NCBI GenBank assembly: GCA_004794655.1
Contig: SMMW01000622.1
Span: 124,001 to 188,000 of the forward strand
Origin: Marisa cornuarietis
Lineage: Eukaryota; Mollusca; Gastropoda; Architaenioglossa; Ampullariidae
Reading direction: 5' to 3'
DNA length: 64,000 nt
Every line of letters begins with the position of its first letter. Position 1 is the stretch's first letter. This document shows, in pieces, positions 20,643-31,634 of this stretch. Under the pieces are notes generated by a model. That model was not told the origin of the DNA, made no database searches, and was given only the letters and a program-made list of their open reading frames with translations. Both the position numbers and the translations under genes were made by a program.

Positions 20643-22932
20643 CTAGACCATCTGGTCCGTTTTGAAACTTTTGTTAGGGATGCGTTTGTCAACAAGGAAC
20701 ACGTCTTAGGAGTTTTCTTTAACTTGGAGAAGGCGTACGACACCACCTGGAAGCAAGGTATTCTGTCAGACCTTCACGCCCTTGGCTTCCGGGGTCGTAT
20801 GCCTCTCTTCATTAAAAACTTTCTCTCTCAACGGCTTTTCCAAGTTTGTGTGCGATCTATCCTTTCTGATCCTCAGGAACAGGAAATGGGCGTCCCGCAG
20901 GGCAGCATTCTTTCACCTACCCTTTTTAACATCAAAATAGATTTTATCTTGAAATCTGTCTATCCAGGTTTGGTGGCTTCGCTGTATGTAGATGATTTTG
21001 CTCTCTGCATCCGAGGCCGATCCCTACCGTGCCTCGAACGCCGGCTTCAGCTGTGCGTAAATGGTGTACAGAAGTGGGTGACAGAAAATGGCTTCAAATT
21101 TTCTTCTACGAAGTCAGTATGCATCCACTTTTGTAAACTTCGAGGCATGTTTCCAAACCCATCTATCTCTGTCAACGGCACGGTACTCAAAGTGGTCCAG
21201 GAAGTAAAATTTCTTGGGGTCATTTTTGACCAAAAGCTTTCCTTCCTTCCTCATATCAAATCCTTACGTCTATCATGTCAGAAAGCCTTGGACGTTCTTC
21301 GAGTAGTTGGCCATGTCAGCTGGGGGGCGGACCGCACGGTCCTGCTTCGCCTGTATCGTGCCCTGGTCCGCTCCAAGCTAGACTATGGATCCATTATCTA
21401 TGGCTCTGCTCGAGAGTCCTATCTCAAAATTCTTGATCCTATTCACCATCAAGGGCTCTGCATCTGTTTGGGTGCCTTCCCCACCACTCCTGTACAAAGT
21501 TTGTACGCAGAAGCTGGTGAGCCTCCACTTTCTCTCCGTCGTCTGAAACTCATGCTGTCTTATGTCTGTCGCTTAAGAGCTCATCCTGGAAACCCTGCTT
21601 ACCGTGCTGTTTTCGGACCTTAGCGTGCTGCCCTGTATGCCATTCGTACCAAGGAGATAAAACCAGTATCACTCCGTGTTAAACCTCACTTGCAAGCAGC
21701 CGGAGTAGATATTCAGCAGGTAGAGACTCCCTCTCTTACCAGCTCCTCCTTGGACTCTACCTGTTCCAGAGATCCGTCTTGATCTTTGCGCTTTCAAGAA
21801 AGGAGACACCTGTGATCTCATCTTTCTTCAGCGTTTTCAAGAACTGCTTTCTGACTATCCTGGTTTCTGTTCTGTCTTTACAGATGGCTCCAAAGTCCCG
21901 AATGGTGGCCCTGTGGCTGCGGCAGCAGTCCCGTCCTGCCAACCGCAACGGGCATCTTCTGCCCGACTTGCGGATGGCTGCTCTATCTTCTCTGCAGAAC
22001 TTCAAGCCATTTTGCTAGCCTTGCAGCATGTTGACCGCTCTTCGGAACAAAATTTTCTGATCATTTCAGACTCACTATCAGCTCTCCAAGCTCTTCTTTC
22101 CCAACGTTTCGACCACCCCATGGTGGTCCAGATTCATACAACCCATGCAGCCTTACTGCGACGGAAGAAAGACATTGTTTTCATCTGGGCTCCTGGCCAT
22201 GCAGGTATCCCAGGCAATGTTCGAGCGAACCAGGCCGCCAAGGCTGCATGTCAGTCTCCTGGTAAACTACTCTCAATTGTATCAGCAGACTGTAAATCTG
22301 TCCTCTCGGCCTATGTTCAGTCCCTGTGGCAACGCCATTGGGACACTCTGGGCCAAAATAAGTTACACGCCACCCTTCCCTCTCTTTCAGAATGCCTGCT
22401 TTCATGCCGTCCTGTGCGGCGGGAGGAGGTAGTACTTACTAGATTAAAGGTAGGACACACCTATGCCACGCAGTCACACCTCCTGAAAGGTGAACCACCG
22501 CCAGTTTGTCCCTGGTGCCGGGGAGTTTTGAATGTCGAACATGTCTTGATTGCTTGTCCTGGACTCCAGAGTGTCCGACAGCAGTTTTTTTACTGTAGAC
22601 TCTTTGTTTTCTTTGTTTAGGTCCATCCCACTGGCAACTATCTTTACATTTTTAAGGAGGATAGGGCTTTATCACAAGATTTAAGGTTTTATAAGTTCAT
22701 TGTTTTTGGTTTTTGCTTAGTTAGTGGCTTTTTGGGCCACAACACCCATTTTTATATGTCACTCCCTTTTTTTATGTTTGTTCCTGCACCTTGTGTTGGT
22801 TTTTAAGATGTTGTTATTATACATAGGGCTTGGTCCCTAAACTTTTTAAAGCTAAGTAACTGTTCCCGCCGTGATATAGCCCTAGTTGCTGACACGGCGT
22901 TAAACACAAACAAACAAACAATCATCATCAAG

Positions 22933-24170
22933 GGCTCCGCATCTGTTTGGGTGCCTTCCGCACCACTCCTGTACACAGTTTGTACGCAGAAACTGGTGAG
23001 CCTCCACTGTCCCTTCGCCGTCTGAAACTCATGCTGTCCTATGTCTGTCGCTTGAAGTCTCATCCTGAAAACCCTGCTTACCGTGCCGTCTTTGGACCAC
23101 AGCGTGCTGCCCTGTATGCTATTCGTACCAAGGAACAAAAACCATTATCACTCCGTGTGGCACCTCATCTGCAAGCTGCCGGAGTAGATATCCAGCAGGT
23201 AGAGCCTCTCCCTCTACTGCCAACTCCTCCTTGGACTCTTCCTGTTCCAGAGATCCGTCTTGATCTTACAGCCTTTAAAAAGGGGGACACTAGTGACCTC
23301 ATCTTTCTTCAACGCTTTCAGGAACTTCGTTCTGACTATCCTGGATTCTGCTGTATCTTTACAGATAGTTCCAAAGTTTTGAACGGTGGCCCTATCGCTG
23401 CGGCAGCAGTTCCATCATGCCAGCCGCAACGGGCCGCTTCAGCCCGACTTGCGGATGGCTGCTCTGTCTTCACAGCGGAACTTTATGCCATCTTGCTAGC
23501 CTTGCACCTCGTTCATCGCTCTTCGGAGCACAACTTTTTGATCATCTCAGACTCCCTTTCTGCCCTCCAAGCTCTTCTTTCTAGTTGTTTTGACCACCCT
23601 CTCTTGGTACAAATCCACAAAATCCATAGAGCACTCATTCACCGAAACAAAGATATTGTTTTCGTTTGGGCACCTGGCCACGCTGGAATTGCTGGCAATG
23701 TCCAAGCAGACCAGGCTGCCAGGGCTGCTTGCCAGTTGTCTAGTCAGTTGAAATCGCTTGTATCATCTGACTGCAAATCTCTCTTCATGGCATATGTTCA
23801 GTCCCTGTGGCAACGCCACTAGAACACTCTGGGCCAAAACAAGCTACGCGCCACCCTTCCCAATCCTTCTGACCGCCTGCCTCCATGCCGCCCTGTGCGA
23901 CGGGAGGAGGTGGTCTTAACTAGACTGAGGTTAGGACACACTTATGCCACGCAATAGTATCTCTTACGAGGTGAACCACCACCTGTTTGCCTGTGGTGTA
24001 CAAAAGTTTTAAATGTTAAACATGTATTAATTACTTGCCCTGAGCTCCAGAGTACCTGTCAGCATTTTTTCACAGCAGTTTCTGTGTCTGCTTTGTTTAG
24101 GTCCGTCCCATCGGCAGCAATTTTTGCATTTTTAAGAGGGATTGGACTCTTTCATAAAATTTAAGTTTTA
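22933..24170 (+). pseudogene. Nimb B ORF2, end of RT and RNase H
   Basis: This continues directly from 16001: LGAFRTTPVHSLYAETGEPPL, then RNase H with FTDSSKVLNGGPIAAAA (first Asp of the site; Gly of DGS is Ser), AELYAILLALHL, IISDSLSALQAL and VWAPGHAGIAGNVQADQAA. A stop in place of Trp follows at 23821 (RH-stop, where copy C has RHWDTL). The finger CLWC...H...C near 23990 is preceded by further stops. About 900 bases are open from 22947 to 23822, so this half decayed less than the first half. Confidence 0.83.
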
Positions 24171-24445
24171 AATTCCTGGTAGTTTTTGGCTTATGGTTTT
24201 GGTTTGTTGACGGCCTTTTGGCCACAACAACCACTTTTATACTAGACCCACTCTTTTAAAATTCTCTTGTTTGTGTTGTTTTTATTGGAATGATGCTGTT
24301 ATATCTTTTGAAGATTTCTCTGATTCCTGGAACTTTTGTCATAAATTTGTCTTTCATCACCGTGATATAGCCTTAGTTGCTGGCACGGCGTTAAACACTA
24401 ACAAACTAACAAACATCCAGTCCATGGCCAGGAAGAGGAACGGTG

Positions 24446-25216
24446 TCAGAATGCAGCCCTGCTTCTCCCCAGTACTGACGTTGAAGGGGGCTGTGAGCTC
24501 CGTGTCACAGACCACCTGAGATTTGAAATCGCTGTACAGTATTGCAACGACCTGGACAAGTTTTGCCTCAGAATCTTCCATAAGGACTCGCGGTGGATGC
24601 TGTCAAAACCCTTCTCCAGGTTGATGAAGTTGATGTACAGCGGTGTGTTCCACTCGTTGCTCTGCTCCAGAATCTGACACAGAGCGAAAATGAGTTCAGA
24701 GCAGGATCGCCCAGGGTGAAATCCTGCTTGCTGGGGCCAGAGGTCTTTCTCAATGGTTGCCATCAGTCTTGACAAAACAACCTTGCTGAAGACCTTGCTG
24801 GTGAGGGAAAGAAGTGCTATACCCCTCCAGTTATTGGAGTCTCCAAGATCTCCTTTCTTGGGTAACTTGAAGATGAGCCCTGTCTTCCATGCATCGGGGA
24901 TCTGTCCTGATTCCCAAACTTGCCTGAAGATTTCAGTCAACATGGGAGCTGTCACATTCACATCTGCTTTCAACATCTCTGCTGTTATTCCATCTGCCCC
25001 TGGTGCTTTGCCACTTTTCATTGCCTTGATTGCTGCTCTCACTTCTTCCAGGCTTGGCGGGTCTGTGCAGATGTCAAGGTCTGTATCTGCTGGCTGGATG
25101 TCTGCGAGCTGAAGGGGGTCTGGTCTGTTCAGAACTGACTCAAAATGTTCCCTCCAGCGCTGTAGTTTTTCTGCCTCTCCCTGGATAACATTTCCGTTCA
25201 TGTCTTTCACTGGCAC
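24446..25216 (-). pseudogene. RTE RT, N-terminal half
   Basis: From 25216 downwards: MPVKDMNGNVIQGEAEKL, EVRAAIKAMKSGKAPGADGI, WKTGLIFKLPKKGDLGDSNNWRGIAL (fingers), ATIEKDLWPQQAGFHPGRSC, and YINFINLEKGFDSIHRESLW with the first catalytic Asp. A one-base slip follows near 24590, then QVVCDTELTAPFNVSTGEKQGCILTPFLF at the Nimb B border. It would join the palm at 11444. The wording is typical of the RTE clade. Confidence 0.82.
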
Positions 25217-25790
25217 TTTTTGAACCTGTTGTTTAGCTGTTTATTGATTTTATAGTGTCTTCAGGTCATTTTTTTCTTCTGCTTCACCTGCCAGTTTTTC
25301 TAAGTAGTCCCTTTTGTTGGTTTTGGTCATCCTCTTTACCTCTTTGTTTATTTCTGTATATCTTTGTCTGTGTTGTTCGTTCAGACGTTGTTATGTTTCT
25401 TTTTATCAAACTGTTCTGCGCAGAGAGTGCGATCCACCTTATTCGTGATTCTGCGCACTAAAAGTTCGCATTATTATTATTATCTGGTGTTGATTTTCTG
25501 CTTGGTTGACGTTCTCTCGTCTATCCTTTTCCATGTCTCTTCTCTGATCCACTGTTTTTTCTTTTTTTGTTGGAAGCCCAGTCTTTTCTCTCCTGTTTCC
25601 TGTAAGACTCGATTGAAGTCCTCTAAGGTCATCTCCTGTTGGTCCCCTAGTGCCTGGAACCTGTTCTTAACTTCCACTACAAAGGCCCGTTTGGTGGCTG
25701 GGTCCTTCAGTCTGCCGGAGTCCACTCTCTGCTGACGTGCCTGTTTTCCTCGCGATCGACGTAGCTTCAGAGAAACTGCGGCTATCACAA
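25217..25790 (-). pseudogene. RTE linker between endonuclease and RT
   Basis: The 25788-25480 frame encodes a Lys/Arg-rich linker (LKLRRSRGKQARQQRVDSGRLKDP, VEVKNRFQALGDQQEMTLEDFN) that in RTE elements connects the APE endonuclease with the RT. The rest, to 25217, has lost the frame; a small attattattatt run lies at 25470-25482. It has no independent function. Confidence 0.65.
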
Positions 25791-25857
25791 GAGTGTGGTC
25801 ACTGGCAACGTCTGCTCCTCTGTAGGCTCTGACATCTTGAAGTGAGCTCCTCCATCT

Positions 25858-26655
25858 TCAGTTGATGATGACATGGTCTATCTGGTTCTTTGTGATCCTG
25901 TGTGGTGATGTCCGCGTTGCCTTGTGGATGTCTTTGTGTTGGAAGAGTGTGCCTCCAATCAGTAGATTGTTTTCTTCACAAAAGTCTGCCAGTCTCTCTC
26001 CGTTGTCATTGATGGTTCCAATTCCATGCTTGCCCATGATATGCTCCCTGCAGGTATTGTCACTTCCCACCTTGGCATTGAGATCGCCGGTGATGAGCAA
26101 CATATCATGGGCTCGGATGCTCTCCGTGGCTGCCTGGAGCTGATCGTAAAAAGCATCCTTGTCTTCTGCCTCGGAGTCTTCTGTTGGTGCATAGCAAACT
26201 AGCACTGTCAGCTTGGTGTACTTTGAATGGAATCTTGCTCTCAGAAGCCTGGGTCCATAAGGCTTCCATTCCACCAGTGTCTTTTCAGTTTTCCTATTGA
26301 GGAGTAGTGCTACTCCTTCAGAGTGTTGATCGTCTGATCTTCCTGAGAACAGGATAGTATGCCCTGATGCTAGTCTCCTTTTCCCCGTGCCGGTCCATCT
26401 GACCTCGCTGACTCCCAGGATGTCCAAGTTGTACTTGTCAAACTCCTTGACTAGTTGGGGCAACCTGCCAGTGTGATACAAGGTCTGGACGTTCCAGCAC
26501 CCCACCCTCAACTTCTGCTTAAGTAAATCCACCATCGGGGCGCCAGCTCCCTCTTGGGTTTGACTGTCGTCCGTCATAAGTCCATTTCCCTGGTATGTTT
26601 CATTACCTTCGCCATCCGTAACGAGTGCTCTCATGTTGGTTTCTGTAACGTGCAT
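25858..26655 (-). pseudogene. RTE APE-type endonuclease
   Basis: An open frame of 265 residues starts MHVTETNMRALVTDGEG. It contains KLRVGCWNVQTLYHTGRLPQL (catalytic Asn region), LDILGVSEVRW with the metal-binding Glu, EGVALLLN, VLVCYAPTEDSE, LLITGDLNAKVGSD (Asp and Asn), and ends with KNQIDHVIIN. It would nick target DNA to prime RT. This is the best-preserved RTE segment; the frame breaks right after it. About 200 bases of 5'UTR precede it up to 26862. Confidence 0.83.
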
Positions 26656-26864
26656 TTTTTATATGATCAGGTTGTTAATTTATCTCTAGGTGAGATGTCC
26701 ACCTTAGTTGCCTCTTACCACATGCCTGGCTTAATGGCATGGACCATATTCTTACAATGCTCGCTAGGCAAGCATACCCCGGGGTCCTACGGGGGTTCAC
26801 AGCTGATACCTTCAGTGCAAATTGTGTGGCCTAAGTTAGTGACTTCTCTGCGGAGAAACTGGCA

Positions 26865-27697
26865 TTTGTCTGGCTACAGCTTTAGCCCAGTCTCCACTAT
26901 ATGTCCCAGAAGCCGGTCCAGATGTTCTAGATGTTCATCAAACATTCGGGAATATATCAGAAGGTCGTCCAGGTACACGAGGAGAAATGAGAATAGGAAG
27001 TCTGACATGGACATCTGCATCAACCTCTGAAATGTTGCTGGTGGTGACGTCAGGCCCATCGGTGTCCTGGTATACTCAAACAGCCCCATAGGAGTCACAA
27101 ATGTTGTCTTGTTTCTGTCCTCTGGGTGCATTGCTATCTGGTGGTAGCCAATGGCAAGATCAAGCGTTGAAAAGTACTGGGCTTCCACTAGTGCATTGAA
27201 GGACTCTTGGATGCGTGCGGTAGTGGGTAGGCATCTTTTACCGTCTTTTCATTCAGTTGTCTATAGTCCACACACAGGCACACACTACTGTCCTTCTTGC
27301 GCACAATGACAATGGGTGCAGCGTATGCACTGTTACTCTCCTCAATCACTTTTTGATCCAGCAAGTCTTTGATATGATCTTGCACTTCCTTCAGCTGGTG
27401 GGGTGGAATGTGTCGGTAGGGCAGCGCGACCGGCATCTTGTCAGCGGTACGCAGACAATGGAAGACAGCGTTTGTGTATCCCAGGTCCGTCGAGTTCTTA
27501 GAAAAACCAGCCGCATGCTTGTTCAACAGTGCCTGCAGTTGCTGGCATTGACTGAAGGTGCCATCAAAGTCCGGGCATGTGACGACAGGTGTTTTAGTGA
27601 CAATGGCCCAATTAGAACTGCTGGCCTGATTGCAGATGACTAATTCATTCGCACTAAGATCCACCGTGACACCTTGTTGGCAATCAACACTTTCCAC
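26865..27697 (-). pseudogene. Gypsy reverse transcriptase, fingers and palm
   Basis: From 27697: VDLSANELVICNQ, AVFHCLRTADKMPVALPYR, VIEESNSAYAAPIVIVRKKD and LCVDYRQLNEKTVKDAYPLP. After a slip at 27188: YFSTLDLAIGYHQIAMHPED, TAFVTP-like TTFVTPMGLFEYTRTPMGL, PATFQRLM, LVYLDDLLIYS (catalytic YLDD near 26965) and VETGLKL, then a stop and PDKC at the RTE border. This is the Ty3/gypsy RT order. The remaining RT and connection are missing. Confidence 0.83.
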
Positions 27698-28039
27698 AGT
27701 CTGTAAGGTTGCGATGACAGTACGCCAGCAACTTAATGCTGTTGCTTGTCAGGTTTGCCACCCGCACGTAACGGCTTGTATACTGTGCCCCCGTGAGGGT
27801 GGGGACCAGCACTAGTCCCCCTGGCAGCGGCTGTGCACTGGGGACGGCGAGTAGAGAGCGATGGTACGGCACACCCGTCACTTAAACTGTAGACATGGAG
27901 AATGCTGGCACATGCGTGTTGACAGCGACTCTTGCCAGTCCTTTTGTCGACACTGTCCTATCAAGGTGAGCTTCACGCACTGCTGCCTGTACTGCTTGCG
28001 GTACATCTGCAGTGGCTTCCAGTGCACGACCAAGGACGT

Positions 28040-28321
28040 TTATCTTGAATAAAGCGGCACGCGCCTCCTGCGCTCTCTTGTGCTCGCATCAACAGGGTCT
28101 TTGACTACTAAGATAGGAACATCCTTCAAACACTGGTCAAAAACTTCTATGTCCACCAGCGCCACTCCTGAGTATGGTACCTCTGCTCCGCCAGTCCCTC
28201 GCAAGGTGATGGGGAGATGATGTAACTGCAAGTCCAGTATGTGCCCTCGGACCCATTCGCTAGTGACTGTTGTCACCTCACTGCCGGTGTCGAGTAGCAC
28301 CATCACGCATACGCCATTCAT
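28040..28321 (-). pseudogene. Gypsy aspartic protease
   Basis: The frame contains VMVLLDTGSEVTTVTSEWV, with the DTGS active-site motif of retroviral-type aspartic proteases, and later ALVDIEVFDQCLKDVPILVVKD. It sits between gag and RT as expected. About 90 residues are open, short of the usual full domain boundaries, and the junction with RT (28040-27700) is in broken frames. It would process Gag and Pol. Confidence 0.72.
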
Positions 28322-28562
28322 TACAGCTTCCGTCGTCGGACACGTTCCAGTCAGTCTGGCGACACTATCTTGCCCCGTTGTCTTGTTACAGGCGACGGGG
28401 ATGGTCAGTTTCCCTGATCGGCTGGTGTGCGGCTCTCGGGGTTATTACTCCATATCTCTTCGCTGCTGCGCCACCTTGCGCCTCGCCTGCCGCTGCTATC
28501 ATTGGGGGTCTTGATCGCTGACCTCCGCGCCGCGTCGCCTGCCGTTGTAGATATCACTGCTT

Positions 28563-29276
28563 TTATTGGCAGTTAACCTCCCAATGCCCTTCTCGCTCGC
28601 ACCAGTAACACAAAAACACAGCCAATTGAGTGGAGAAAATTGTTTGTTGTGTGTCGCGGGGCGGGGCCACTGTCTCCATCTCCAACTGTCTGACGCTTGC
28701 TGTTAGTCGGTCTATCTCCTCCTCCCAGTCGTCATAGCCCTCCTCCTCTTTCTCCACTCGTCGTGCCATTTGGAGGAGGTCGGTAAAGGCGGGGGTGCTG
28801 GCTGTCGCCTGATGCCTTGACGTCTCCCGGTGAACATGACGATTTCTCAACCCCTTCATGAACTGAGCTGCCAGGTGGGTGCTCGACACGGAGTTGCGCT
28901 GCAGACTGTTTGCTTTCACCTGTAGATTGTGCAGCGCCGCGGCATATTCATCAACAGCTTCCTTCTGCCGCTGTCGCCGGTCGTAGAAACTTGCAATGAT
29001 GCTGACGGCATCTTGCTGCTCTCCATATGCTTCTGCCAACACATCTAAAATCTTCTTCGGCGTGTTTATCAACTCGTGAGGAAGCATCAGCACCCGTCGT
29101 CTGGCAGGCCCCTCCAGAGCGCTGAGTACATAACCACAGGCCGCATTCTGTGGCATCGGATTAAGGGCAAGAGCTACCTCTACCTCCACCGCCTGGCCTG
29201 GCTCCCCACAAAACTTTTGCTGGCGGAATGGCTATGTTCGCAGAGCCTCTGCTGTGCTGTTGCCCTCCGTAGCCAT
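28563..29276 (-). pseudogene. Gypsy gag with zinc knuckle
   Basis: The probable start is MATEGNSTAEALRT at 29276, followed by a stop near 29236, then an open frame from 29189. It has a capsid-like region (AACGYVLSALEGPARRRVL, ILDVLAEAYGEQQDAVSIIASFYDR, EAVDEYAAALHNLQ), a helical segment (EKEEEGYDDWEEEIDRL), and a CCHC knuckle at the end (CYWCEREGHWEVNC). Gag packages the element RNA. The stop after 14 residues inactivates this copy unless it is bypassed. Confidence 0.76.
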
Positions 29277-29326
29277 TCTTCTTCGCTTTTCTGCTGACAC
29301 TGGATCCTGCTTGCAGTGCCAATTGA

Positions 29327-29724
29327 TGTAACTGAGTGGTGAGGTCTTTTGATATCTCAGTCTCAGCAAAGTTTTAACACCCACTCCAAAATACGCAGGA
29401 ACAGTCAGCAGGTCTGCAACCTTTTATTTCACAGGCTGCTACGTTGTAATGGCCACGGCTGCGTTGTGTCATCAGGGAAGCTCGAAGTCAGGGACGTCTC
29501 TTCTCGTCTTCCGCTATCTGCCTCACGTCTGTTCTCTTCTCTTTGTCAGCTCTTTGACTTGTCACAGCTCCTTGACTTGTCTCAGCTTTGCCCTTATATA
29601 CCCCTCACAGGACTAACTTTTTCACAATGCTCAGCATTTTTGTGCCGATATATTTCAACACTGTGCCGATGCGCTGTTTCCAGTGTACTTCAACACTGTG
29701 CCAAATCTTTACCAACTTATAGCA
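29327..29724 (-). repeat. 5' LTR of the gypsy element
   Basis: This is homologous to 7702-8127. Its inner edge (tgtaac at 29327) is followed on the minus strand by a few bases and tggcactgcaagc, the expected place for a tRNA primer-binding site. The minus strand carries a TATA-like tatataagg near 29600. Compared with the other LTR it has scattered substitutions and a small internal deletion near its right end. Confidence 0.66.
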
Positions 29725-30611
29725 GTGGCCTACCGGCCCCCTACATGCATGCTGGATGACTTTTAAATTGTGGTTGTCAGCTCTGGGCAGGAGGAGGGAA
29801 ATAAATTAAAAGTGTAAAGTGTCCCTTCTGATCAAAAACCATGTCCCAAAGAGACATCTGTCACAATCCAACCCATCAAACACTTCAGCTGAAGCTATCC
29901 GCTACACCAGATGCATTTACTAACATTGAAACATTGCAATGAAACAGACTACAGTTACTGCCTTATTAGCAGAAAGTGAAAGGGGCTATGAGACCCAGCC
30001 TCAGTCTGAATCCGTAATTTTTTGTTCTTGCTATTCTAGTTGGCCGACTTCTCATGCCAAGGGTGAGCACCCAGCCTCACTCTGGCTGAGTGACTGAGCA
30101 GGCCCGCCTCTTTTTCTTTCACAGTTCAACCCGGATGAGGGAAGGTATGATCACATGCCATGCTGACTTTTTCATGCAGTCCGCAAAATACTTTCATCTT
30201 GCCCGACAGTGATGCTGACTGCCCCAGGTGTCTTTCTTGCCCACCCAGTACTTGTGGTAGGAGATGAAAACTCGAATATTTTATTGACTTAAGGCCATTT
30301 TTCAGTCATTGTCACTTTTACAGGGTGAGCATATAGAGATCATCCTCTCATTCATCCAATCACCTATCCATTCACACCCGTCCCATCATACATACATACA
30401 ATTTGTATACATGCACTGTATAGCAGTCCTCTCACTCACCCACTCATCCAATCACCTCTCTATTTATACCCCTCTCATCCCTATCCTACATATATACATA
30501 TATAACTATAGTCTGTATGCACATGTTATGACTACTTCCTAATGTTGATATTATGAATCAAAAAACACATTTCACATGCAGAGCAGCATCAGTATACATG
30601 GACATGGGGTA
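29725..30611. other. Unassigned spacer with a Nimb leader remnant and an imperfect repeat
   Basis: No gene is visible. At about 30040-30125 there is a degraded Nimb 5' leader (gacttctcatgcc, gagcacccagcc, ggctgagtgactgagcaggcc), enough to recognise the ribozyme P4 and joining strand. The block at 30344-30530 repeats itself imperfectly at an offset of 84 to 92 bases (catccaatcacct in both halves) and is followed by catata-type low-complexity sequence. Confidence 0.5.
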
Positions 30612-31634
30612 TCAATCACATTTCACATACATCAGGTTCACTTGTCTTCCTTCTTGAAACATATGTGAATGAACCATGTTAGTTGTTCTTCCTGCATTAT
30701 CAGATAATAGTACTTGAAGACGGTATTGTTCTTCATTGTGTGGTATGACATGTTTGAGATATTTTGGCCAAAAGTCTACAAAATGGAACAATGGAAAAGA
30801 ACATCCTCTGTATAATTTATGCAGAAAGGACATTTATTTGAATTCTCTGCCCTATTTTGTACAAAACGATTTTTGTGAGTATTTATATCACTCACTCCTA
30901 GATGGCAGCATATTAACCCACTTAGCCCAGGATAAAAATATTTCTATGTTCAAAAACATGGGCTTAAAATTCACGATTTTGAAGACGATAGTGAAACTGC
31001 AGAGCCAGGCTCGTGGAGCACGAGCCACAATAGTAAGCATATCGTTGCTCATTGTGTTCTGCCAGTAGGGCCACAATCGTGCAAAGAGAAAATCACGATC
31101 GCGCTCTGCCGGGTAAGCCAGTAAACTGGCGCTACGGACCCAGCGGATTAAAACATCCCTGAAATTTTTTACTTTGACTATGTCAAAGTACAGTTCTGGC
31201 ATGAGAGTGGATTTATGCAATCAGTATAACTGGAAACGTCCAGTGTGCCTTATGTTCACAACCCATGTTTGCTGAGTGACAGATGTCACTCTAAGTTTTA
31301 GAGTAGCCAGAAACTTTTTATGGTCTTCTACTCCTTGATTTAACCATACCTGAATAAAATCCATAGATCGTAGGGTTACTCTCACTTGTGTTACCTAGTT
31401 TGGTTTGCCTTGATTAAGATTAAAAAATAATTGATATGCTTGTTTAGGTAAAAGTCCATGTACATTTTTGTCAATCAGAGCCAGAATTTGATAGTTCTTA
31501 TATAGCAGCTGACTAGGAGCAGATACCATCTAATTTCCCCATATATCATATCTGATGATGTATGTATTGGAACATTCAAAAACACATGCGTAAAGATGTA
31601 CCTTTTCGACAGGGCTATTATCATGGAGAAGTCC

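Larger units (their letters stand above)
18417..22620 (+). pseudogene. Nimb C ORF2, endonuclease-RT-RNase H (broken by duplication and MITE)
   Basis: The frame is open for 478 residues (18417-19853) with a complete endonuclease: ILQWNCRGIQANFEELR, IALQETLL, LLGDFNGHHPLWGG, and GSDYFPVV, where the catalytic His of SDH is Tyr. It is then broken by the 176-bp triplication. RT resumes at 19999 (IPKPGKDPSDPNSYRPIALT) and is cut by a MITE at 20466. It continues at 20651 (FETFVRDAFVNKEHV, LEKAYDTTW, LYVDDFALCIRG near 20985) to a stop at 21623. RNase H (AELQAILLALQ, ISDSLSALQAL, IWAPGHAGIPGN) and a CPWC...H...C finger end at 22620. The changed His alone would impair nicking. Confidence 0.85.
16002..22921 (+). 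mobile_element. Nimb-like LINE copy C, youngest and most complete
   Basis: It is inserted in Nimb B between 11-bp repeats tcatcatcaag (15991-16001 and 22922-22932). It has a 5' ribozyme-like leader, a long 5'UTR, an intact ORF1, a near-complete ORF2, a 3'UTR and the tail gacacggcgttaaacac plus (CAAA)n. Later events within it are an RTE fragment (16593-16989), a 176-bp triplication in the RT (19647-20174) and a hAT MITE (20466-20642). With these removed it would be about 6.0 kb. It is the reference copy for the family in this window. Confidence 0.88.
11456..24414 (+). mobile_element. Nimb-like LINE copy B, internally deleted and twice interrupted
   Basis: It is bordered by the 11-bp duplication atccagtccat. 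It starts with the family 5' leader, but at about 11525 it jumps to the C-terminal part of ORF1, losing most of the 5'UTR and ORF1. ORF2 is then cut by a hAT-like element (13751-15294) and by Nimb copy C (16002-22921), and finishes at 22933-24170. The 3'UTR ends with atagccttagttgctggcac and an actaacaaactaac tail. Nonsense codons are frequent (for example, TGA for CGA in the first endonuclease motif near 11990), so it is dead. Confidence 0.85.
10656..26862 (-). mobile_element. RTE-type LINE, minus strand, split by Nimb copy B
   Basis: The element reads 26862 to 24426 and then 11444 to 10656, about 3.2 kb in all, giving one endonuclease-RT polyprotein. The interrupting Nimb B is bordered by atccagtccat at 11445-11455 and 24415-24425. 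Reading across it restores FLFLAMDWIIKN, which confirms a single element. The 3' end lacks roughly 80 bases found in the other RTE copies (16593, 46371), including the caatcaatcaatc tail. The endonuclease is of the type often labelled craniofacial development protein 2-like in invertebrate annotations, which are RTE-clade elements. Confidence 0.82.
7702..29724 (-). mobile_element. Ty3/gypsy LTR retrotransposon, two halves around a nest of LINEs
   Basis: The right part (29724-26865) holds the 5' LTR, gag, protease and most of RT; the left part (10655-7702) holds RNase H, integrase and the 3' LTR. Together they make one complete minus-strand gypsy order, interrupted by an RTE LINE between the end of the RT palm and RNase H. 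About 100 residues between them are missing, as are the RTE 3' tail bases on that side, which fits one deletion across that junction. No matching target duplication is seen outside the two LTRs, so two separate copies brought together remain possible. The LTRs differ at several percent of positions, so the element is old. Confidence 0.7.

Noticed and set aside
25250..25735. Plus-strand frames rich in Phe and Leu opposite the RTE linker
   Set aside because: They are the antisense of a Lys/Glu-rich RTE protein, with no motif of their own.
26656..26862. A second HDV-like ribozyme at the RTE 5' end
   Set aside because: There is a ccccgggg palindrome and a small hairpin on the minus strand, but I could not place P1 and P2 together with a joining strand of the required type.
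30344..30530. CRISPR-like spaced repeats
   Set aside because: Only two imperfect units, no constant spacer, and a eukaryotic context. It is a degenerate tandem duplication.
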